From NCBI RefSeq assembly GCF_900215465.1, contig NZ_OBEH01000006.1, forward strand, positions 124,001 to 188,000: DNA of 64,000 nt, written 5' to 3'. The notes beneath the pieces were generated by a model, which was given only the letters and a program-made list of their open reading frames with translations, was not told the origin of the DNA and did not search any database. Within the stretch, counting starts at the first letter, position 1; each line of letters opens with the position of its first letter. The position numbers and the translations under genes are program-made. This document shows, one piece after another, positions 10,301-19,304 of the stretch. Origin of the DNA: Flagellimonas pacifica. GTDB lineage: Bacteria; Bacteroidota; Bacteroidia; Flavobacteriales; Flavobacteriaceae.

Positions 10301-10583
10301 TCTGAACATTGATTACGTTCTCTGCACCAACAACCCTTCTTGCATCTTTTTGACCTATATAGGTAAAAAGTAGTGCTTGACCTTGACTTGCGCTGATAGC
10401 GTAATTTCCATCAAAATCTGTTTGAGTACCATTTGCGGTACCTTCAACGACAATATTGACCCCAGGTAACGGAAACCCATTAGCATCCGTAACATTACCT
10501 GTAATCGTCTTGTCTTGCGCAAAGGAAATTTGCACAACAAACGCCAATAACAGCGTTAACAATCCATTAAGTTTTGTTCTCAT
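7353..10583 (-). CDS. SusC/RagA-family TonB-linked outer-membrane transporter
   Basis: 1076 aa. The order is: signal peptide ending ISFAQ; carboxypeptidase-regulatory-like beta domain (about 25-105, with GNVTDANGFPLPGVNI and the DFDGNYAI turn); TonB-box-like EEVVVTALG at about 103-111; plug domain with LLQGKAAGVNI, IRGYTS and NQPLFVVDGIP; then a ~850-residue beta barrel ending in an aromatic Phe (SIKATF). This is the full SusC layout and a usual length. With the SusD partner it forms a pedal-bin importer energised by TonB-ExbBD. It is first in a three-gene operon. No sigma/anti-sigma pair or hybrid sensor adjoins it, so its regulation is not obvious locally. Confidence 0.95.
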   Translation of the reverse strand: MRTKLNGLLTLLLAFVVQISFAQDKTITGNVTDANGFPLPGVNIVVEGTANGTQTDFDGNYAISASQGQALLFTYIGQKDARRVVGAENVINVQMEEDAQALEEVVVTALGVKKEAQSLGYSIAKVDGDEVAEQPSSDIGRLLQGKAAGVNITASNGLSGSSTNIIIRGYTSITGSNQPLFVVDGIPFGSDTNNNEAFFDNSTESSRFLDLDPNNIADINVLKGLSATALYGNRGRNGVILITTKNAQGGDFEGKTTVSVSSSTFFSNPHLPDYQNDYGGGFDQEFGWYFSNWGPRFGDTNPNIWTGYLNEIRGGRVFLNHPFATNTVDAYITGFEDLAASQYEYKAYQSVPAFFRTGVYTSQSIGINGGNGTTSYNATYSRTEDKSFVPGNTLFKNNLGVGGSTRLGKLMVNASLNYSVTDLKSPPIAASRGSGVEGDGASLFGDLMYTPRSVDLMGIPYQRADGGSLYYRETNSIQNPLWTVDNSKTGQKVDRFFGNVAMTYELSENLNVSYRYGLDIYNENTFYGQNKGGIDGNALGLYRTQKIRNQITDHNLSINYDKDLSESFNLKLVGGFNANSVLFERDGLESTNQIAYGILKHWNFTNASSSNSFNAINFQRQTQNNTFGLYADASLGYKDFLYLNGSVRNDWTSTLEKDNNRILYPSASLSFVPTNAIEGLRSDGNGLNYLKIRVGYGSSAGFPDVYSTRNTLSLTGRSFVDAAGNVVSSNTTDDFLGNPSLKPETVSEIEFGIDARFLNNRIGLNTSIFKKETKDLITDKDLDPSTGYTLTTINGGDMEIKGIEADLDMHLIKSIDNGFNWNANVNFYADESLVTRLPEGIDQIIIGNFFVADAKNAAIVGQPFGVLIGDKIQRDDAGNRVVTASTGNYVNNTEDVPIGDPNPDWTASLDNDFSFKGFTLGASLGYRHGGDIFSKTAVTLLSRGIIDFPFDRLGTYVLPGVNEDGSPNTTQIGATDIAFSNWLGQDELEVWDGTTIRLREVRLGYSVSSKMLEKTPFSSLSFKITGSNLWYKAVNFPKGVNFDTNTLSNGVGNNIGLEYFSGPSSKRYGFSIKATF

Positions 10584-11284
10584 TTTAAAATTATTTGAAT
10601 TAGCTAGGCGCTAAAATCATAATTTCATGTTAATAATCCAAACTAATTTTACTAAAATTTTAAGATGATGTTAGCAAACGTAGAGGTCTTGAAAACGAAT
10701 TCCTCAATTGTGGGTGGTCTAATTTGAGATATTGGCAATAGTTGCGAAGGTATTTTCTAGAGGGATAAAATGTGTTATATATCGTTGAAATGACAATTAG
10801 GGATGTTGTATTTGTAAATAAAACTTCTTTTTTGAGATAAAAAACACACAATTCATTTTTGAAACATGAGAAAATTTGATTGAGCTGAAGTTTGAAGGGT
10901 TTACGGTATGTCAGAACATTCTTATAGGGTTAAGGTGGTTTTCGGATACTATGTTTCCCTTATCAATTTTATTCTAATGTCTTATAGAAATGTTAAAGCT
11001 TTGGCGTGGTTGGTTGTTGGTTTTGAGCGGAAGTGATTATGCTTGAGTTTAGTGATTGTGAAATGAAAAATGGAAAGTTGGATGATGATAGTCAATTCAA
11101 TTTGGTTTTTGTAAAAAAAAATCTTTAGCTATTGTTTTATTGCATTTAGTGTCTATCTATATATTAAGGTATAAATCGCAAAGTGCTGCTTCGATATGTG
11201 CTTTTGCAAGGAGGATATTCTAGCCTTGTATATGTGGGTGATTTTTGGATTTTTAAAATCCATTCTAAATTTAATCTTTCAGGA
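10584..11284. other. Gene-free region between susC and rpsL
   Basis: About 700 AT-rich bases separate the divergent susC and rpsL transcripts. The only readable signals are the two promoters at its edges. Short open frames here lack plausible starts, codon bias or recognisable motifs. I see no repeats or RNA gene. Confidence 0.6.
10675..10707 (-). promoter_or_regulatory. Candidate promoter of the SusCD operon
   Basis: On the minus strand, TACGTTTG (10682-10675) matches the Bacteroidota -7 consensus TAnnTTTG. A TTG lies 22 bases upstream of it (10707-10705), in the place of the -33 element. The predicted 5' UTR would be about 85 nt. Assigned by motif only. Confidence 0.45.
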
Positions 11285-11315
11285 TTTGAATTATTCCGAA
11301 ATATCACTACATTTG
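11285..11315 (+). promoter_or_regulatory. Promoter of the str/S10/spc/alpha superoperon
   Basis: TTTG at 11285-11288, 19 bases, then TACATTTG at 11308-11315. This is a near-perfect Bacteroidota -33/-7 pair (TTTG / TAnnTTTG). Transcription should start near 11321, about 38 nt before rpsL. It is the best promoter match in the window, as expected for ribosomal protein genes. Confidence 0.85.
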
Positions 11316-11318
11316 CAG

Positions 11319-11333
11319 CCCTCAAAAAGAGGG
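11319..11333 (+). promoter_or_regulatory. Hairpin at the predicted 5' end of the rpsL mRNA
   Basis: CCCTC-AAAAA-GAGGG followed by TTATTTTTATTT. A perfect 5-bp stem with a T-rich tail lies at or within a few bases of the predicted transcription start. It could be a 5' stabilising stem or a weak attenuator; its closeness to +1 makes classical termination unlikely. Confidence 0.45.
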
Positions 11334-11358
11334 TTATTTTTATTTAATAGAAATTTTA

Positions 11359-11733
11359 ATGCCAACAATTTCACAATTAGTACGAAAAGGAAGAGTCACC
11401 ATTACCAAGAAGAGTAAATCGGCTGCTTTGGATTCGTGTCCTCAAAGACGAGGGGTGTGTACGCGTGTTTATACAACTACGCCAAAAAAACCAAACTCTG
11501 CAATGCGTAAAGTTGCAAGGGTTAGGCTTACAAATGGTAAAGAGGTAAACGCATATATCCCTGGTGAAGGTCACAACCTCCAAGAGCACTCGATAGTATT
11601 GGTTAGGGGTGGAAGAGTAAAGGATTTGCCAGGAGTTAGATATCACATCGTCCGTGGCGCATTAGATACTGCAGGTGTTGCAGGTAGAACACAGCGTAGA
11701 TCAAAATACGGTGCAAAACGTCCTAAAAAATAA
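11359..11733 (+). CDS. rpsL: 30S ribosomal protein S12 (uS12)
   Basis: 124 aa, the usual bacterial length, and the first gene of the superoperon. The decoding-centre loop reads [10 protein letters not shown], with the lysine whose substitution gives streptomycin resistance still in its wild-type state, so the sequence predicts no S12-type resistance. The second conserved loop, [13 protein letters not shown], is also intact. S12 sits at the A-site interface of the 30S subunit. The stop is followed after 6 bases by rpsG. Confidence 0.99.
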   Translation: MPTISQLVRKGRVTITKKSKSAALDSCPQRRGVCTRVYTTTPKKPNSAMRKVARVRLTNGKEVNAYIPGEGHNLQEHSIVLVRGGRVKDLPGVRYHIVRGALDTAGVAGRTQRRSKYGAKRPKK

Positions 11734-11739
11734 GAAGAG

Positions 11740-12216
11740 ATGAGAAAAAGACAGGCGAAGAAAAGACCATTATTGCCGGATCCACGGTTTAATGACCAAT
11801 TGGTTACGCGTTTTGTGAACATGATGATGTGGGATGGTAAGAAGTCAGTTGCTTTCAAGGTTTTTTACGATGCAATTGATATTGTTGAGGAAAAAAATAC
11901 TGACGAGGAAAAAACTGCCTTGGAATTGTGGAAAGATGCACTTTCAAATGTTATGCCACATGTTGAGGTAAGAAGTAGAAGGGTAGGTGGTGCTACATTT
12001 CAGATTCCAATGCAAATCCGACCAGATAGAAAGATTTCAACTGCAATGAAATGGTTGATCAGTTATGCAAGAAAGCGTAATGAAAAATCAATGGCGCAAA
12101 AATTGGCTGCAGAAGTATTGGCTGCTGCAAAAGAAGAAGGCGCTGCGGTTAAGAAAAGAGTGGATACCCACAAAATGGCGGAAGCAAATAAAGCATTCTC
12201 ACACTTTAGATTCTAG
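11740..12216 (+). CDS. rpsG: 30S ribosomal protein S7 (uS7)
   Basis: 158 aa, matching S7. It starts [19 protein letters not shown] and contains the conserved [19 protein letters not shown] region that contacts 16S rRNA. S7 nucleates assembly of the 30S head and lies at the E site. In enterobacteria it is the translational repressor of the str operon; no S7-like leader can be recognised in the 6-nt rpsL-rpsG gap, so that control mode is not apparent here. Confidence 0.99.
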   Translation: MRKRQAKKRPLLPDPRFNDQLVTRFVNMMMWDGKKSVAFKVFYDAIDIVEEKNTDEEKTALELWKDALSNVMPHVEVRSRRVGGATFQIPMQIRPDRKISTAMKWLISYARKRNEKSMAQKLAAEVLAAAKEEGAAVKKRVDTHKMAEANKAFSHFRF

Positions 12217-12224
12217 TTGGTAAA

Positions 12225-14351
12225 ATGGCAAGAGATTTAAAATATACAAGGAATATTGGTATTGCAGCTCATATTGATGCTGGAAAGACCACTACTACAG
12301 AGCGTATTCTTTTTTACACTGGTGTAAGTCATAAAATTGGTGAGGTGCATGATGGTGCGGCTACTATGGACTGGATGGAGCAAGAGCAAGAGCGTGGTAT
12401 TACCATTACTTCTGCTGCTACAACATGTACATGGCAATTCCCTACTGAGAATGGACAGCCAACCTCAGATGCAAAAGGATACCACTTTAATATAATTGAT
12501 ACTCCCGGACACGTTGACTTTACCGTTGAGGTAAACCGTTCATTACGTGTTTTGGATGGATTGGTCTTCTTGTTCAGTGCGGTTGACGGTGTTGAGCCTC
12601 AATCGGAAACGAACTGGAGATTGGCTGATAACTATAAAGTACCTCGAATTGGTTTCGTGAACAAAATGGATCGTCAAGGGTCTAACTTCTTGATGGTATG
12701 TAACCAAGTGAAAACAATGCTTGGTTCCAATGCGGTTCCTATTGTTCTGCCTATTGGTGATGAAGCTGACTTTAAAGGTATTGTTGATCTTGCTAAGAAC
12801 AGGGCGATTGTATGGCATGATGAGAACTTTGGTTCTACATTTGACGTTATCGATATACCGGAAGATATGAAAGCTGAAGTTAAGGAGTATAGAGCTGCCT
12901 TGATAGAAGCTGTTGCGGAATATGATGAAGAGTTGATGGAAAAATTCTTCGAAGATGAAGATTCCATTACTGAAGAAGAAGTTCATGCTGCTCTTAGGGC
13001 CGCTGTTATGGATAGAGCTATAATTCCTATGGTTTGTGGTTCGTCGTTCAAAAACAAAGGAGTTCAATTCTTATTGGATGCTGTTTGTCGTTACTTGCCT
13101 TCTCCTGTAGATAAGGATGATATTGTAGGTACCGATCCAAATACTGGAAATGAGATTACAAGAAAACCGGATCCTAAAGAGCCGTTTTCTGCTTTGGCGT
13201 TTAAGATCGCTACTGATCCTTTTGTTGGTCGTTTAGCATTCTTTAGGGCATATTCAGGTCGTTTGGATGCAGGTTCTTATATTTTGAACAATCGTTCAGG
13301 TAAAAAAGAACGTATCTCGCGTATATACCAAATGCACTCTAACAAACAAAACGCTATTGAGTATATTGAAGCTGGCGATATTGGAGCTGCGGTTGGATTT
13401 AAGGATATCAAGACTGGTGATACCATGTCTGCGGAGAAACATCCTATCGTACTGGAAAGTATGGATTTCCCTGACCCTGTAATTGGTATTGCTGTTGAGC
13501 CTAAAACTAAAGCTGATGTTGATAAGTTGGGCATGTCCTTGGCTAAATTGGCTGAGGAAGATCCTACATTCCAAGTAAAAACGGACGAAGCTTCAGGTCA
13601 GACCATTATTTCTGGTATGGGTGAACTTCACTTGGATATTATTGTTGACCGCTTGCGTCGCGAATTTAAGGTTGAAGTAAACCAAGGTCAACCTCAGGTT
13701 GAATACAAAGAAGCGATTACACAATCTGCTGATCATAGAGAAGTCTACAAAAAGCAATCAGGTGGTCGTGGTAAGTTTGCGGATATCGTCTTTACAATGG
13801 AGCCTGCAGGTGAAGAAGTAGTTGGATTGGAATTTGTGAATACTATTAAAGGGGGTAATATTCCTAAAGAATATATTCCATCTGTAGAAAAAGGATTCAA
13901 AGAGGCTATGAAGAATGGTCCTTTGGCTGGATTTGAGATGGATAGCATGAAAGTTACTTTAAAGGATGGTTCTTTCCACCCTGTGGATTCTGATTCACTT
14001 TCCTTTGAATTGGCTGCAAAAATGGGGTACAAAGCTGCCGCTAAATCTGCTCGGTCAGTATTGATGGAACCTATCATGAAGATTGAGGTGTTGACACCTG
14101 AAGAAAATATGGGTGATATTGTTGGTGACCTTAACAGACGTAGAGGGACTATTAGTGATATGAGTGATAGAGCTGGTTCCAAAGTGGTTAAAGGAGAAGT
14201 GCCTTTATCAGAAATGTTTGGATATGTTACTTCATTAAGAACATTATCGTCAGGTAGGGCTACTTCAACCATGGAATTTTCGCACTATGCAGAAACTCCT
14301 ACCAATATTGCAGAAGAAGTTATTAAATCAGTAAAAGGAGTAACCGCTTAA
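12225..14351 (+). CDS. fusA: Elongation factor G
   Basis: 708 aa. GTPase motifs are complete: G1 AHIDAGKTT (about 16-24), switch and G3 DTPGHVDF (about 90-97) and G4 NKMD (about 145-148). Domains II-V follow, including [14 protein letters not shown] in domain III and [14 protein letters not shown] in domain V. It catalyses ribosomal translocation and, with RRF, recycling. It lies 8 bp behind rpsG as in the classic str operon, but no tuf gene follows before rpsJ. The sequence alone predicts no fusidic-acid resistance. Confidence 0.98.
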   Translation: MARDLKYTRNIGIAAHIDAGKTTTTERILFYTGVSHKIGEVHDGAATMDWMEQEQERGITITSAATTCTWQFPTENGQPTSDAKGYHFNIIDTPGHVDFTVEVNRSLRVLDGLVFLFSAVDGVEPQSETNWRLADNYKVPRIGFVNKMDRQGSNFLMVCNQVKTMLGSNAVPIVLPIGDEADFKGIVDLAKNRAIVWHDENFGSTFDVIDIPEDMKAEVKEYRAALIEAVAEYDEELMEKFFEDEDSITEEEVHAALRAAVMDRAIIPMVCGSSFKNKGVQFLLDAVCRYLPSPVDKDDIVGTDPNTGNEITRKPDPKEPFSALAFKIATDPFVGRLAFFRAYSGRLDAGSYILNNRSGKKERISRIYQMHSNKQNAIEYIEAGDIGAAVGFKDIKTGDTMSAEKHPIVLESMDFPDPVIGIAVEPKTKADVDKLGMSLAKLAEEDPTFQVKTDEASGQTIISGMGELHLDIIVDRLRREFKVEVNQGQPQVEYKEAITQSADHREVYKKQSGGRGKFADIVFTMEPAGEEVVGLEFVNTIKGGNIPKEYIPSVEKGFKEAMKNGPLAGFEMDSMKVTLKDGSFHPVDSDSLSFELAAKMGYKAAAKSARSVLMEPIMKIEVLTPEENMGDIVGDLNRRRGTISDMSDRAGSKVVKGEVPLSEMFGYVTSLRTLSSGRATSTMEFSHYAETPTNIAEEVIKSVKGVTA

Positions 14352-14363
14352 TTATTCAGCAAG

Positions 14364-14669
14364 ATGAGTCAAAAAATTAGAATAAAACTTAAATCTTACG
14401 ATCACAATTTGGTGGATAAGTCTGCTGAAAAGATTGTTAAGACAGTTAAGACAACGGGTGCTGTGGTTACTGGGCCAATTCCATTACCAACGCACAAAAA
14501 GATATTTACGGTTTTGCGTTCACCACATGTGAACAAGAAGTCAAGAGAGCAATTCCAATTGAGTTCTTATAAGAGATTATTGGATATTTACAGTTCTTCT
14601 TCAAAAACTATTGATGCTTTAATGAAATTAGAGCTTCCAAGTGGTGTAGAAGTCGAAATAAAAGTGTAA
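14364..14669 (+). CDS. rpsJ: 30S ribosomal protein S10 (uS10)
   Basis: 101 aa, standard length, with the family signature region [28 protein letters not shown]10 belongs to the 30S head and doubles as NusE in antitermination complexes. In E. coli it heads its own operon; here it lies 12 bp behind fusA, so str and S10 are fused. It is followed by an unusually long 162-nt gap before rplC that holds a terminator-like structure (described separately). Confidence 0.99.
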   Translation: MSQKIRIKLKSYDHNLVDKSAEKIVKTVKTTGAVVTGPIPLPTHKKIFTVLRSPHVNKKSREQFQLSSYKRLLDIYSSSSKTIDALMKLELPSGVEVEIKV

Positions 14670-14673
14670 GTTT

Positions 14674-14800
14674 GCACGCCTTTTGAGAAAAAGGTTAACA
14701 TGTCCTGAGCTGCGTGCGAAGGAAAAACGGGAATAAGAAAAAATATCTGGGTCACAGAATCTTTTCTTTGACCCAATTTTTTTGCCAAGCAATTGGCGCT
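14674..14800 (+). promoter_or_regulatory. Structured, terminator-bearing spacer between rpsJ and rplC (candidate ribosomal-protein leader)
   Basis: The parts in order are: GCACGC (14674-14679) pairing with GCGTGC (14712-14717), with an alternative CCTTTT/AAAAGG stem (14679-14684/14689-14694); then TGGGTCA (14748-14754) pairing with TGACCCA (14769-14775), followed by ATTTTTTT, a good intrinsic terminator; then GCCAA-GCAA-TTGGC (14784-14797), a GNRA-looped stem that competes with CAAGC/GCTTG. Mutually exclusive stems plus a U-tract inside a constitutive operon suggest attenuation, possibly by L4 or another downstream product. The ligand is inferred by analogy only. Confidence 0.6.
14748..14783 (+). 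terminator. Intrinsic terminator/attenuator hairpin inside the S10 operon
   Basis: Perfect 7-bp stem TGGGTCA/TGACCCA with a 14-nt loop and a seven-T tail. It lies 79 nt after the rpsJ stop and about 50 nt before rplC. Because rplC onward must be highly expressed, it is likely conditional or only partially efficient, or a second promoter lies downstream. Confidence 0.7.
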
Positions 14801-14813
14801 TGAAAAAGTAAAC

Positions 14814-14831
14814 AATTAATAATTAATAATT
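14814..14831 (+). repeat. Period-7 AT-only repeat abutting the rplC start
   Basis: AATTAAT, AATTAAT, AATT ends on the base before the rplC ATG. It is a short low-complexity heptad repeat in the ribosome-binding region. It may keep the initiation site unstructured; it might also be chance in an AT-rich genome. Confidence 0.5.
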
Positions 14832-15449
14832 ATGTCTGGGTTAATAGGTAGAAAAATCGGTATGACCAGCATCTTTGACGAGAATGGAAAGAATATTCCA
14901 TGTACCGTTCTTGAAGCTGGACCATGCGTGGTTACCCAAGTCAGAACCGAAGAGGTGGACGGGTACAGTGCCCTTCAACTTGGTTTCGATGACAAGGCAG
15001 AAAAACGTGCAAACAAGGCTGAAATTGGCCATGTTAAAAAAGCAGGTGCTTCTCCAAAGAAAAAAGTCGTTGAGTTCCGGGATTTTGAAGGTGAATTCAA
15101 ATTAGGTGACACCGTAGGTGCCGACCTATTTGTTGAAGGTGAATTTGTTGATGTAATAGGTACATCAAAAGGAAAAGGATTTCAGGGAGTTGTTAAGCGA
15201 CATGGTTTTGGTGGAGTTGGACAAGCAACCCACGGTCAGCACAACAGATTAAGAGCTCCTGGTTCTATTGGTGCAGCATCTTACCCTGCCCGCGTTTTCA
15301 AAGGAATGAAAATGGCTGGTAGAATGGGTGGTGAAAGAGTAACAGTTCAAAACTTGAGAGTATTGAAAGTGGTTCCAGAGAAAAACCTTATTGTAGTTAA
15401 AGGTTGCGTTCCAGGTCACAAAAATGCTTACGTAACAATTGAGAAGTAA
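14832..15449 (+). CDS. rplC: 50S ribosomal protein L3 (uL3)
   Basis: 205 aa. It starts [15 protein letters not shown] and carries the central extension [24 protein letters not shown], which reaches toward the peptidyltransferase centre and includes the glutamine region that is methylated in some bacteria. The [14 protein letters not shown] motif is conserved. Its TAA overlaps the rplD ATG by one base (TAATG), implying translational coupling. Confidence 0.99.
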   Translation: MSGLIGRKIGMTSIFDENGKNIPCTVLEAGPCVVTQVRTEEVDGYSALQLGFDDKAEKRANKAEIGHVKKAGASPKKKVVEFRDFEGEFKLGDTVGADLFVEGEFVDVIGTSKGKGFQGVVKRHGFGGVGQATHGQHNRLRAPGSIGAASYPARVFKGMKMAGRMGGERVTVQNLRVLKVVPEKNLIVVKGCVPGHKNAYVTIEK

Positions 15450-16078
15450 TGAAGGTTGCAGTTTTAGATATCAAAGGAAAAGATACAGGAAGAAAGGTTG
15501 ACCTTTCTAAAGATGTATTCGGAATAGAGCCCAATGAGCATGCTATCTATTTGGATGTAAAGCAATATTTAGCGCACCAAAGACAAGGTACTCACAAGGC
15601 CAAAGAAAGAGCTGAGATTGCTGGTAGTACCAGAAAGATCAAAAAACAAAAAGGTACGGGTACTGCAAGGGCAGGTAGTATTAAATCACCTATTTTTAAA
15701 GGTGGTGGTAGAATTTTTGGTCCAAGACCAAAGGACTACACTCAAAAGTTGAACAAGAATGTGAAGCGTTTGGCTCGTAAATCAGCCTTGACATTAAAGT
15801 CAAAAGATAAAGCAATTACAGTTGTTGAGGACTTCAATTTTAAAGCTCCAAAGACTAAAGATTTTGTTGCTTTTTTGGCCTCTCTTGGAATAGAAAACAA
15901 AAAGTCTCTTATCGTGTTGGGCGATTCAAATAATAATGTATATTTGTCGTCGCGCAATTTGGAGCGTTCTGAAGTTGTAACTAACTCAGAATTAAGTACT
16001 TATAAAATAATTAACGCTAATAATGTAGTGATTGTTGAAAGTGCTTTGGAGGGAATAGAATCGAACCTAAAGAAATAA
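15449..16078 (+). CDS. rplD: 50S ribosomal protein L4 (uL4)
   Basis: 209 aa. The exit-tunnel loop is visible around [19 protein letters not shown] and [13 protein letters not shown], and the globular C-terminal domain follows. In E. coli L4 also represses its operon by binding the leader, which is relevant because a structured terminator-bearing spacer lies just upstream of rplC here. Start overlap with rplC is one base. Confidence 0.99.
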   Translation: MKVAVLDIKGKDTGRKVDLSKDVFGIEPNEHAIYLDVKQYLAHQRQGTHKAKERAEIAGSTRKIKKQKGTGTARAGSIKSPIFKGGGRIFGPRPKDYTQKLNKNVKRLARKSALTLKSKDKAITVVEDFNFKAPKTKDFVAFLASLGIENKKSLIVLGDSNNNVYLSSRNLERSEVVTNSELSTYKIINANNVVIVESALEGIESNLKK

Positions 16079-16085
16079 GAAAATC

Positions 16086-16376
16086 ATGAGTGTGTTGATA
16101 AAACCAATCATTACGGAAAAAATGACCGCTGATAGCGAGCTTTTCAATCGTTATGGTTTCTACGTTGACCCATCGGCCAATAAGCTTCAGATCAAAGAGG
16201 CGGTTGAGGCTACTTATGGTGTTTCTGTGGAAAAGGTAAGAACCATGAACTATGGTCCAAATCGTAAGAGTCGTTATACAAAAACAGGAATCCAACACGG
16301 AAAAACAAATGCTTTGAAGAAAGCAATTGTTGATGTAGTGGAAGGTGATATTATTGATTTTTACAGTAATCTATAA
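16086..16376 (+). CDS. rplW: 50S ribosomal protein L23 (uL23)
   Basis: 96 aa. It opens with MSVLIKPIITEKM and carries VSVEKVRTMNYGPNRKSRY. L23 sits at the tunnel exit and is the docking site for SRP and trigger factor; the SRP GTPase gene ffh is also in this window (52805-54133). Gaps to rplD and rplB are 7 and 9 nt. Confidence 0.98.
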   Translation: MSVLIKPIITEKMTADSELFNRYGFYVDPSANKLQIKEAVEATYGVSVEKVRTMNYGPNRKSRYTKTGIQHGKTNALKKAIVDVVEGDIIDFYSNL

Positions 16377-16385
16377 AGACGAGAA

Positions 16386-17210
16386 ATGTCAGTTAGAAAA
16401 TTAAAACCGATAACCCCTGGACAGCGTTTTAGAGTAGTAAACGGATTTGACGCGATTACTACTGATAAGCCGGAGAAAAGCTTGCTTGCTCCGTTAAAAA
16501 AGTCAGGTGGTAGGAACAGTCAAGGGAAAATGACCATTCGCCATAGAGGTGGAGGTCATAAAAGAAGGTATCGTGTTGTCGATTTCAAAAGAGATAAACA
16601 AGGAGTTGATGCTAAAATTGTTTCAATTCAGTACGATCCCAACAGAACTGCATTTATCGCTTTGGTTGAATATAAGGATGGCGAAAAGAGATATGTGGTT
16701 GCACAAAATGGTATGCAGGTGGGTCAGAAGATTTCTTCTGGTTCAAAAGCTGCCCCTGAAATTGGAAATGCACTTCCTTTAAGTGAAATTCCATTGGGTA
16801 CCATTATTTCTTGCATTGAGCTAAGACCTGGTCAAGGTGCTGTAATGGCACGTAGTGCCGGTACATTTGCCCAGTTGATGGCAAAGGATGGAAAATTTGT
16901 TACCATAAAGTTACCTTCTGGTGAAACGCGTATGATACTGGCCAACTGTTTGGCTACTATTGGAGCTGTTTCCAACTCTGATCACCAATTGTTGGTATCT
17001 GGTAAAGCAGGTAGAAGCAGATGGTTGGGTAGAAGACCAAGAACTAGGCCAGTAGCTATGAACCCTGTCGATCATCCAATGGGTGGTGGTGAAGGAAGGG
17101 CTTCTGGAGGTCATCCAAGATCTAAGAACGGTATTCCTGCTAAAGGATTTAGAACACGTTCCAAGACAAAAGACACCAATAGATATATCATAGAACGTAG
17201 AAAGAAATAA
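16386..17210 (+). CDS. rplB: 50S ribosomal protein L2 (uL2)
   Basis: 274 aa, standard. The C-terminal signature [19 protein letters not shown] contains the conserved histidine linked to peptidyltransferase function, and the RNA-binding core includes [13 protein letters not shown]2 is required for subunit association. It sits between rplW and rpsS in canonical order. Confidence 0.99.
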   Translation: MSVRKLKPITPGQRFRVVNGFDAITTDKPEKSLLAPLKKSGGRNSQGKMTIRHRGGGHKRRYRVVDFKRDKQGVDAKIVSIQYDPNRTAFIALVEYKDGEKRYVVAQNGMQVGQKISSGSKAAPEIGNALPLSEIPLGTIISCIELRPGQGAVMARSAGTFAQLMAKDGKFVTIKLPSGETRMILANCLATIGAVSNSDHQLLVSGKAGRSRWLGRRPRTRPVAMNPVDHPMGGGEGRASGGHPRSKNGIPAKGFRTRSKTKDTNRYIIERRKK

Positions 17211-17222
17211 AAGAAAAAGTAA

Positions 17223-17501
17223 ATGGCACGTTCATTAAAAAAAGGACCTTACGTTCATCATAGTCTGGAAAAGAAAGTCCAGAACAATATAGATTCAGGT
17301 AAGAAAACGGTTATCAAAACATGGTCTAGGGCCTCAATGATAACGCCGGATTTCGTAGGACAAACCATAGCGGTGCACAACGGGAGACAATTTGTTCCTG
17401 TTTATGTAACAGAAAACATGGTGGGTCATAAACTTGGAGAATTTTCACCAACAAGATCTTTTAGAGGTCATGCTGGAGCTAAAAACAAAGGTAAAAAGTA
17501 A
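17223..17501 (+). CDS. rpsS: 30S ribosomal protein S19 (uS19)
   Basis: 92 aa. It begins [19 protein letters not shown] and carries the signature [27 protein letters not shown] region (RSFRGHAG follows). It binds 16S rRNA in the 30S head with S13. Spacing is 12 nt after rplB and 7 nt before rplV. Confidence 0.99.
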   Translation: MARSLKKGPYVHHSLEKKVQNNIDSGKKTVIKTWSRASMITPDFVGQTIAVHNGRQFVPVYVTENMVGHKLGEFSPTRSFRGHAGAKNKGKK

Positions 17502-17508
17502 GTAAGCT

Positions 17509-17916
17509 ATGGGAGTTCGTAAAAGACAAATGGCCGAAAGGTTAAAGGAAGAGAAAAAGCAGCTTGCTATTGCCAAGTTGAACAACTGCCCTACATCACC
17601 AAGGAAAATGCGTTTGGTTGCTGACTTGGTAAGAGGAAAGCAGGTTGAGATGGCTCTTGCAATTTTGAGATTCAACCCAAAAGAGGCCTCAAGAAAGTTG
17701 GAGAAACTATTACTTTCTGCAATTGCCAACTGGGAAGCTAAAAATGAGGAAGCTAACATTGAGGATGCTGATCTCGTTATCAAAGAAATCCGTGTTGATG
17801 GTGGAACAATGTTGAAAAGACTACGTCCGGCGCCACAAGGAAGAGCACATAGAATTAGAAAACGTTCAAATCATGTTACCATGATCTTGGAAGCTAATAA
17901 CAACGTTCAAAGCTAG
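17509..17916 (+). CDS. rplV: 50S ribosomal protein L22 (uL22)
   Basis: 135 aa, slightly longer than E. coli L22 because of an N-terminal basic extension ([18 protein letters not shown]). The core [18 protein letters not shown] and the tunnel beta-hairpin tip region [18 protein letters not shown] are intact. Macrolide-resistance deletions usually fall in that hairpin, and none is seen. Confidence 0.98.
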   Translation: MGVRKRQMAERLKEEKKQLAIAKLNNCPTSPRKMRLVADLVRGKQVEMALAILRFNPKEASRKLEKLLLSAIANWEAKNEEANIEDADLVIKEIRVDGGTMLKRLRPAPQGRAHRIRKRSNHVTMILEANNNVQS

Positions 17917-17924
17917 AGTATAAT

Positions 17925-18641
17925 ATGGGACAAAAGACCAATCCGATAGGAAATCGCTTAGGAATAATCAGAGGATGGGAATCTAACTGGTACGGCGGTA
18001 ACGATTACGGCGATAAGCTGGCTGAGGATGATAAAATAAGAAAGTATATCCATGCGCGTTTGGCAAAAGCCAGTGTGTCTAGGGTAATTATTGAAAGAAC
18101 CTTAAAATTGATCACTATTACCATTACTACGGCTAGACCTGGTATTATTATTGGTAAAGGTGGGCAAGAGGTTGATAAGCTTAAGGAAGAGCTTAAGAAA
18201 ATCACCAACAAAGAGGTTCAGATCAATATTCATGAAATAAAGAGACCTGAATTGGATGCCAATTTGGTTGCAGCTAGTGTTGCAAGACAGATTGAAAGTA
18301 GAATTTCATACAGACGTGCCATTAAAATGGCTATTGCAGCTGCAATACGTATGAATGCAGAGGGTATCAAAATTCAGATTTCTGGACGTTTGAACGGAGC
18401 TGAAATGGCACGTTCGGAATCTTACAAGGAAGGAAGAATTCCTTTGTCAACTTTCCGTGCAGATGTTGATTATGCCTTGCATGAAGCACATACAACTTAC
18501 GGAAGATTGGGTATCAAAGTTTGGATCATGAAGGGAGAAGTTTACGGTAAAAGAGAGCTTTCCCCACTAGTAGGATTGTCCAAAGGTCAAGGTAAAGGCG
18601 ACAAACGTGATGGTAAGAAACCACAACGTCGTAGAAAGTAA
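17925..18641 (+). CDS. rpsC: 30S ribosomal protein S3 (uS3)
   Basis: 238 aa. N-terminal [20 protein letters not shown] is followed by a KH type II domain with the GXXG loop in [14 protein letters not shown], then the C-terminal [18 protein letters not shown] and [11 protein letters not shown]3 lies at the mRNA entry channel. The C-terminal tail is strongly basic ([15 protein letters not shown]). Confidence 0.99.
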   Translation: MGQKTNPIGNRLGIIRGWESNWYGGNDYGDKLAEDDKIRKYIHARLAKASVSRVIIERTLKLITITITTARPGIIIGKGGQEVDKLKEELKKITNKEVQINIHEIKRPELDANLVAASVARQIESRISYRRAIKMAIAAAIRMNAEGIKIQISGRLNGAEMARSESYKEGRIPLSTFRADVDYALHEAHTTYGRLGIKVWIMKGEVYGKRELSPLVGLSKGQGKGDKRDGKKPQRRRK

Positions 18642-18661
18642 TAAGATAAAGTAAAGGTAAA

Positions 18662-19081
18662 ATGTTACAGCCAAAAAGAACAAAATTTCGTAAAGCCCAG
18701 AAGGGGCGTATGAAAGGGAACTCAGGAAGAGGGCACCAACTATCTAATGGAATGTTTGGTATCAAATCTTTGGATTCCCACTTCATTACCTCCCGTCAAA
18801 TAGAGGCTGCGCGTATTGCTGCGACAAGGTATATGAAAAGGCAAGGTCAGTTGTGGATTAAGATATTCCCGGACAAGCCTATCACAAAGAAACCTCTTGA
18901 AGTACGTATGGGTAAAGGTAAGGGTGCTCCTGAATATTGGGTGGCCGTTGTTAAGCCAGGAAGGATTATGTTCGAAGTTGCAGGAGTTCCTATGGACATT
19001 GCAAAGGAAGCATTGAGACTTGCAGCGCAAAAATTGCCAGTGAAAACCAAGTTTATCGTGGCTAGAGATTATTCCGCTTAA
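18662..19081 (+). CDS. rplP: 50S ribosomal protein L16 (uL16)
   Basis: 139 aa. It carries the signature [25 protein letters not shown] helix and [18 protein letters not shown] with the arginine/glycine loop near the A-site tRNA. Order rpsC-rplP-rpmC is canonical; gaps of 20 and 18 nt on its two sides are among the larger ones in this cluster but hold nothing recognisable. Confidence 0.99.
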   Translation: MLQPKRTKFRKAQKGRMKGNSGRGHQLSNGMFGIKSLDSHFITSRQIEAARIAATRYMKRQGQLWIKIFPDKPITKKPLEVRMGKGKGAPEYWVAVVKPGRIMFEVAGVPMDIAKEALRLAAQKLPVKTKFIVARDYSA

Positions 19082-19099
19082 TTTTTAATTGAAAAGAAG

Positions 19100-19291
19100 A
19101 TGAAACAATCAGAAATAAAAGAACTTTCAATTGAAGAGCTAAAGGAAAAGCTGACCGATTTTAAAAAGCAACATGCTGATTTAAAAATTGCACATTCGGT
19201 TACACCTTTGGAAAATCCTTTACAGATTAGAAAGACAAGAAGGACGGTAGCGAGACTTGCAACAGAATTAACTAAAAGGGAAGTACAATAA
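19100..19291 (+). CDS. rpmC: 50S ribosomal protein L29 (uL29)
   Basis: 63 aa helical hairpin. It begins [18 protein letters not shown] and has the [19 protein letters not shown] helix. L29 sits beside L23 at the tunnel exit. Confidence 0.97.
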   Translation: MKQSEIKELSIEELKEKLTDFKKQHADLKIAHSVTPLENPLQIRKTRRTVARLATELTKREVQ

Positions 19292-19304
19292 TTGGTTTTG
19301 CCTT

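Noticed and set aside
10660..10851. A 63-codon frame upstream of susC
   Set aside because: No start context or conserved features; it overlaps the predicted susC promoter.
12543..13067. A 174-codon frame antisense to fusA, and another at 13745-14272
   Set aside because: Shadows of strongly biased fusA codons; no initiation context or family features.
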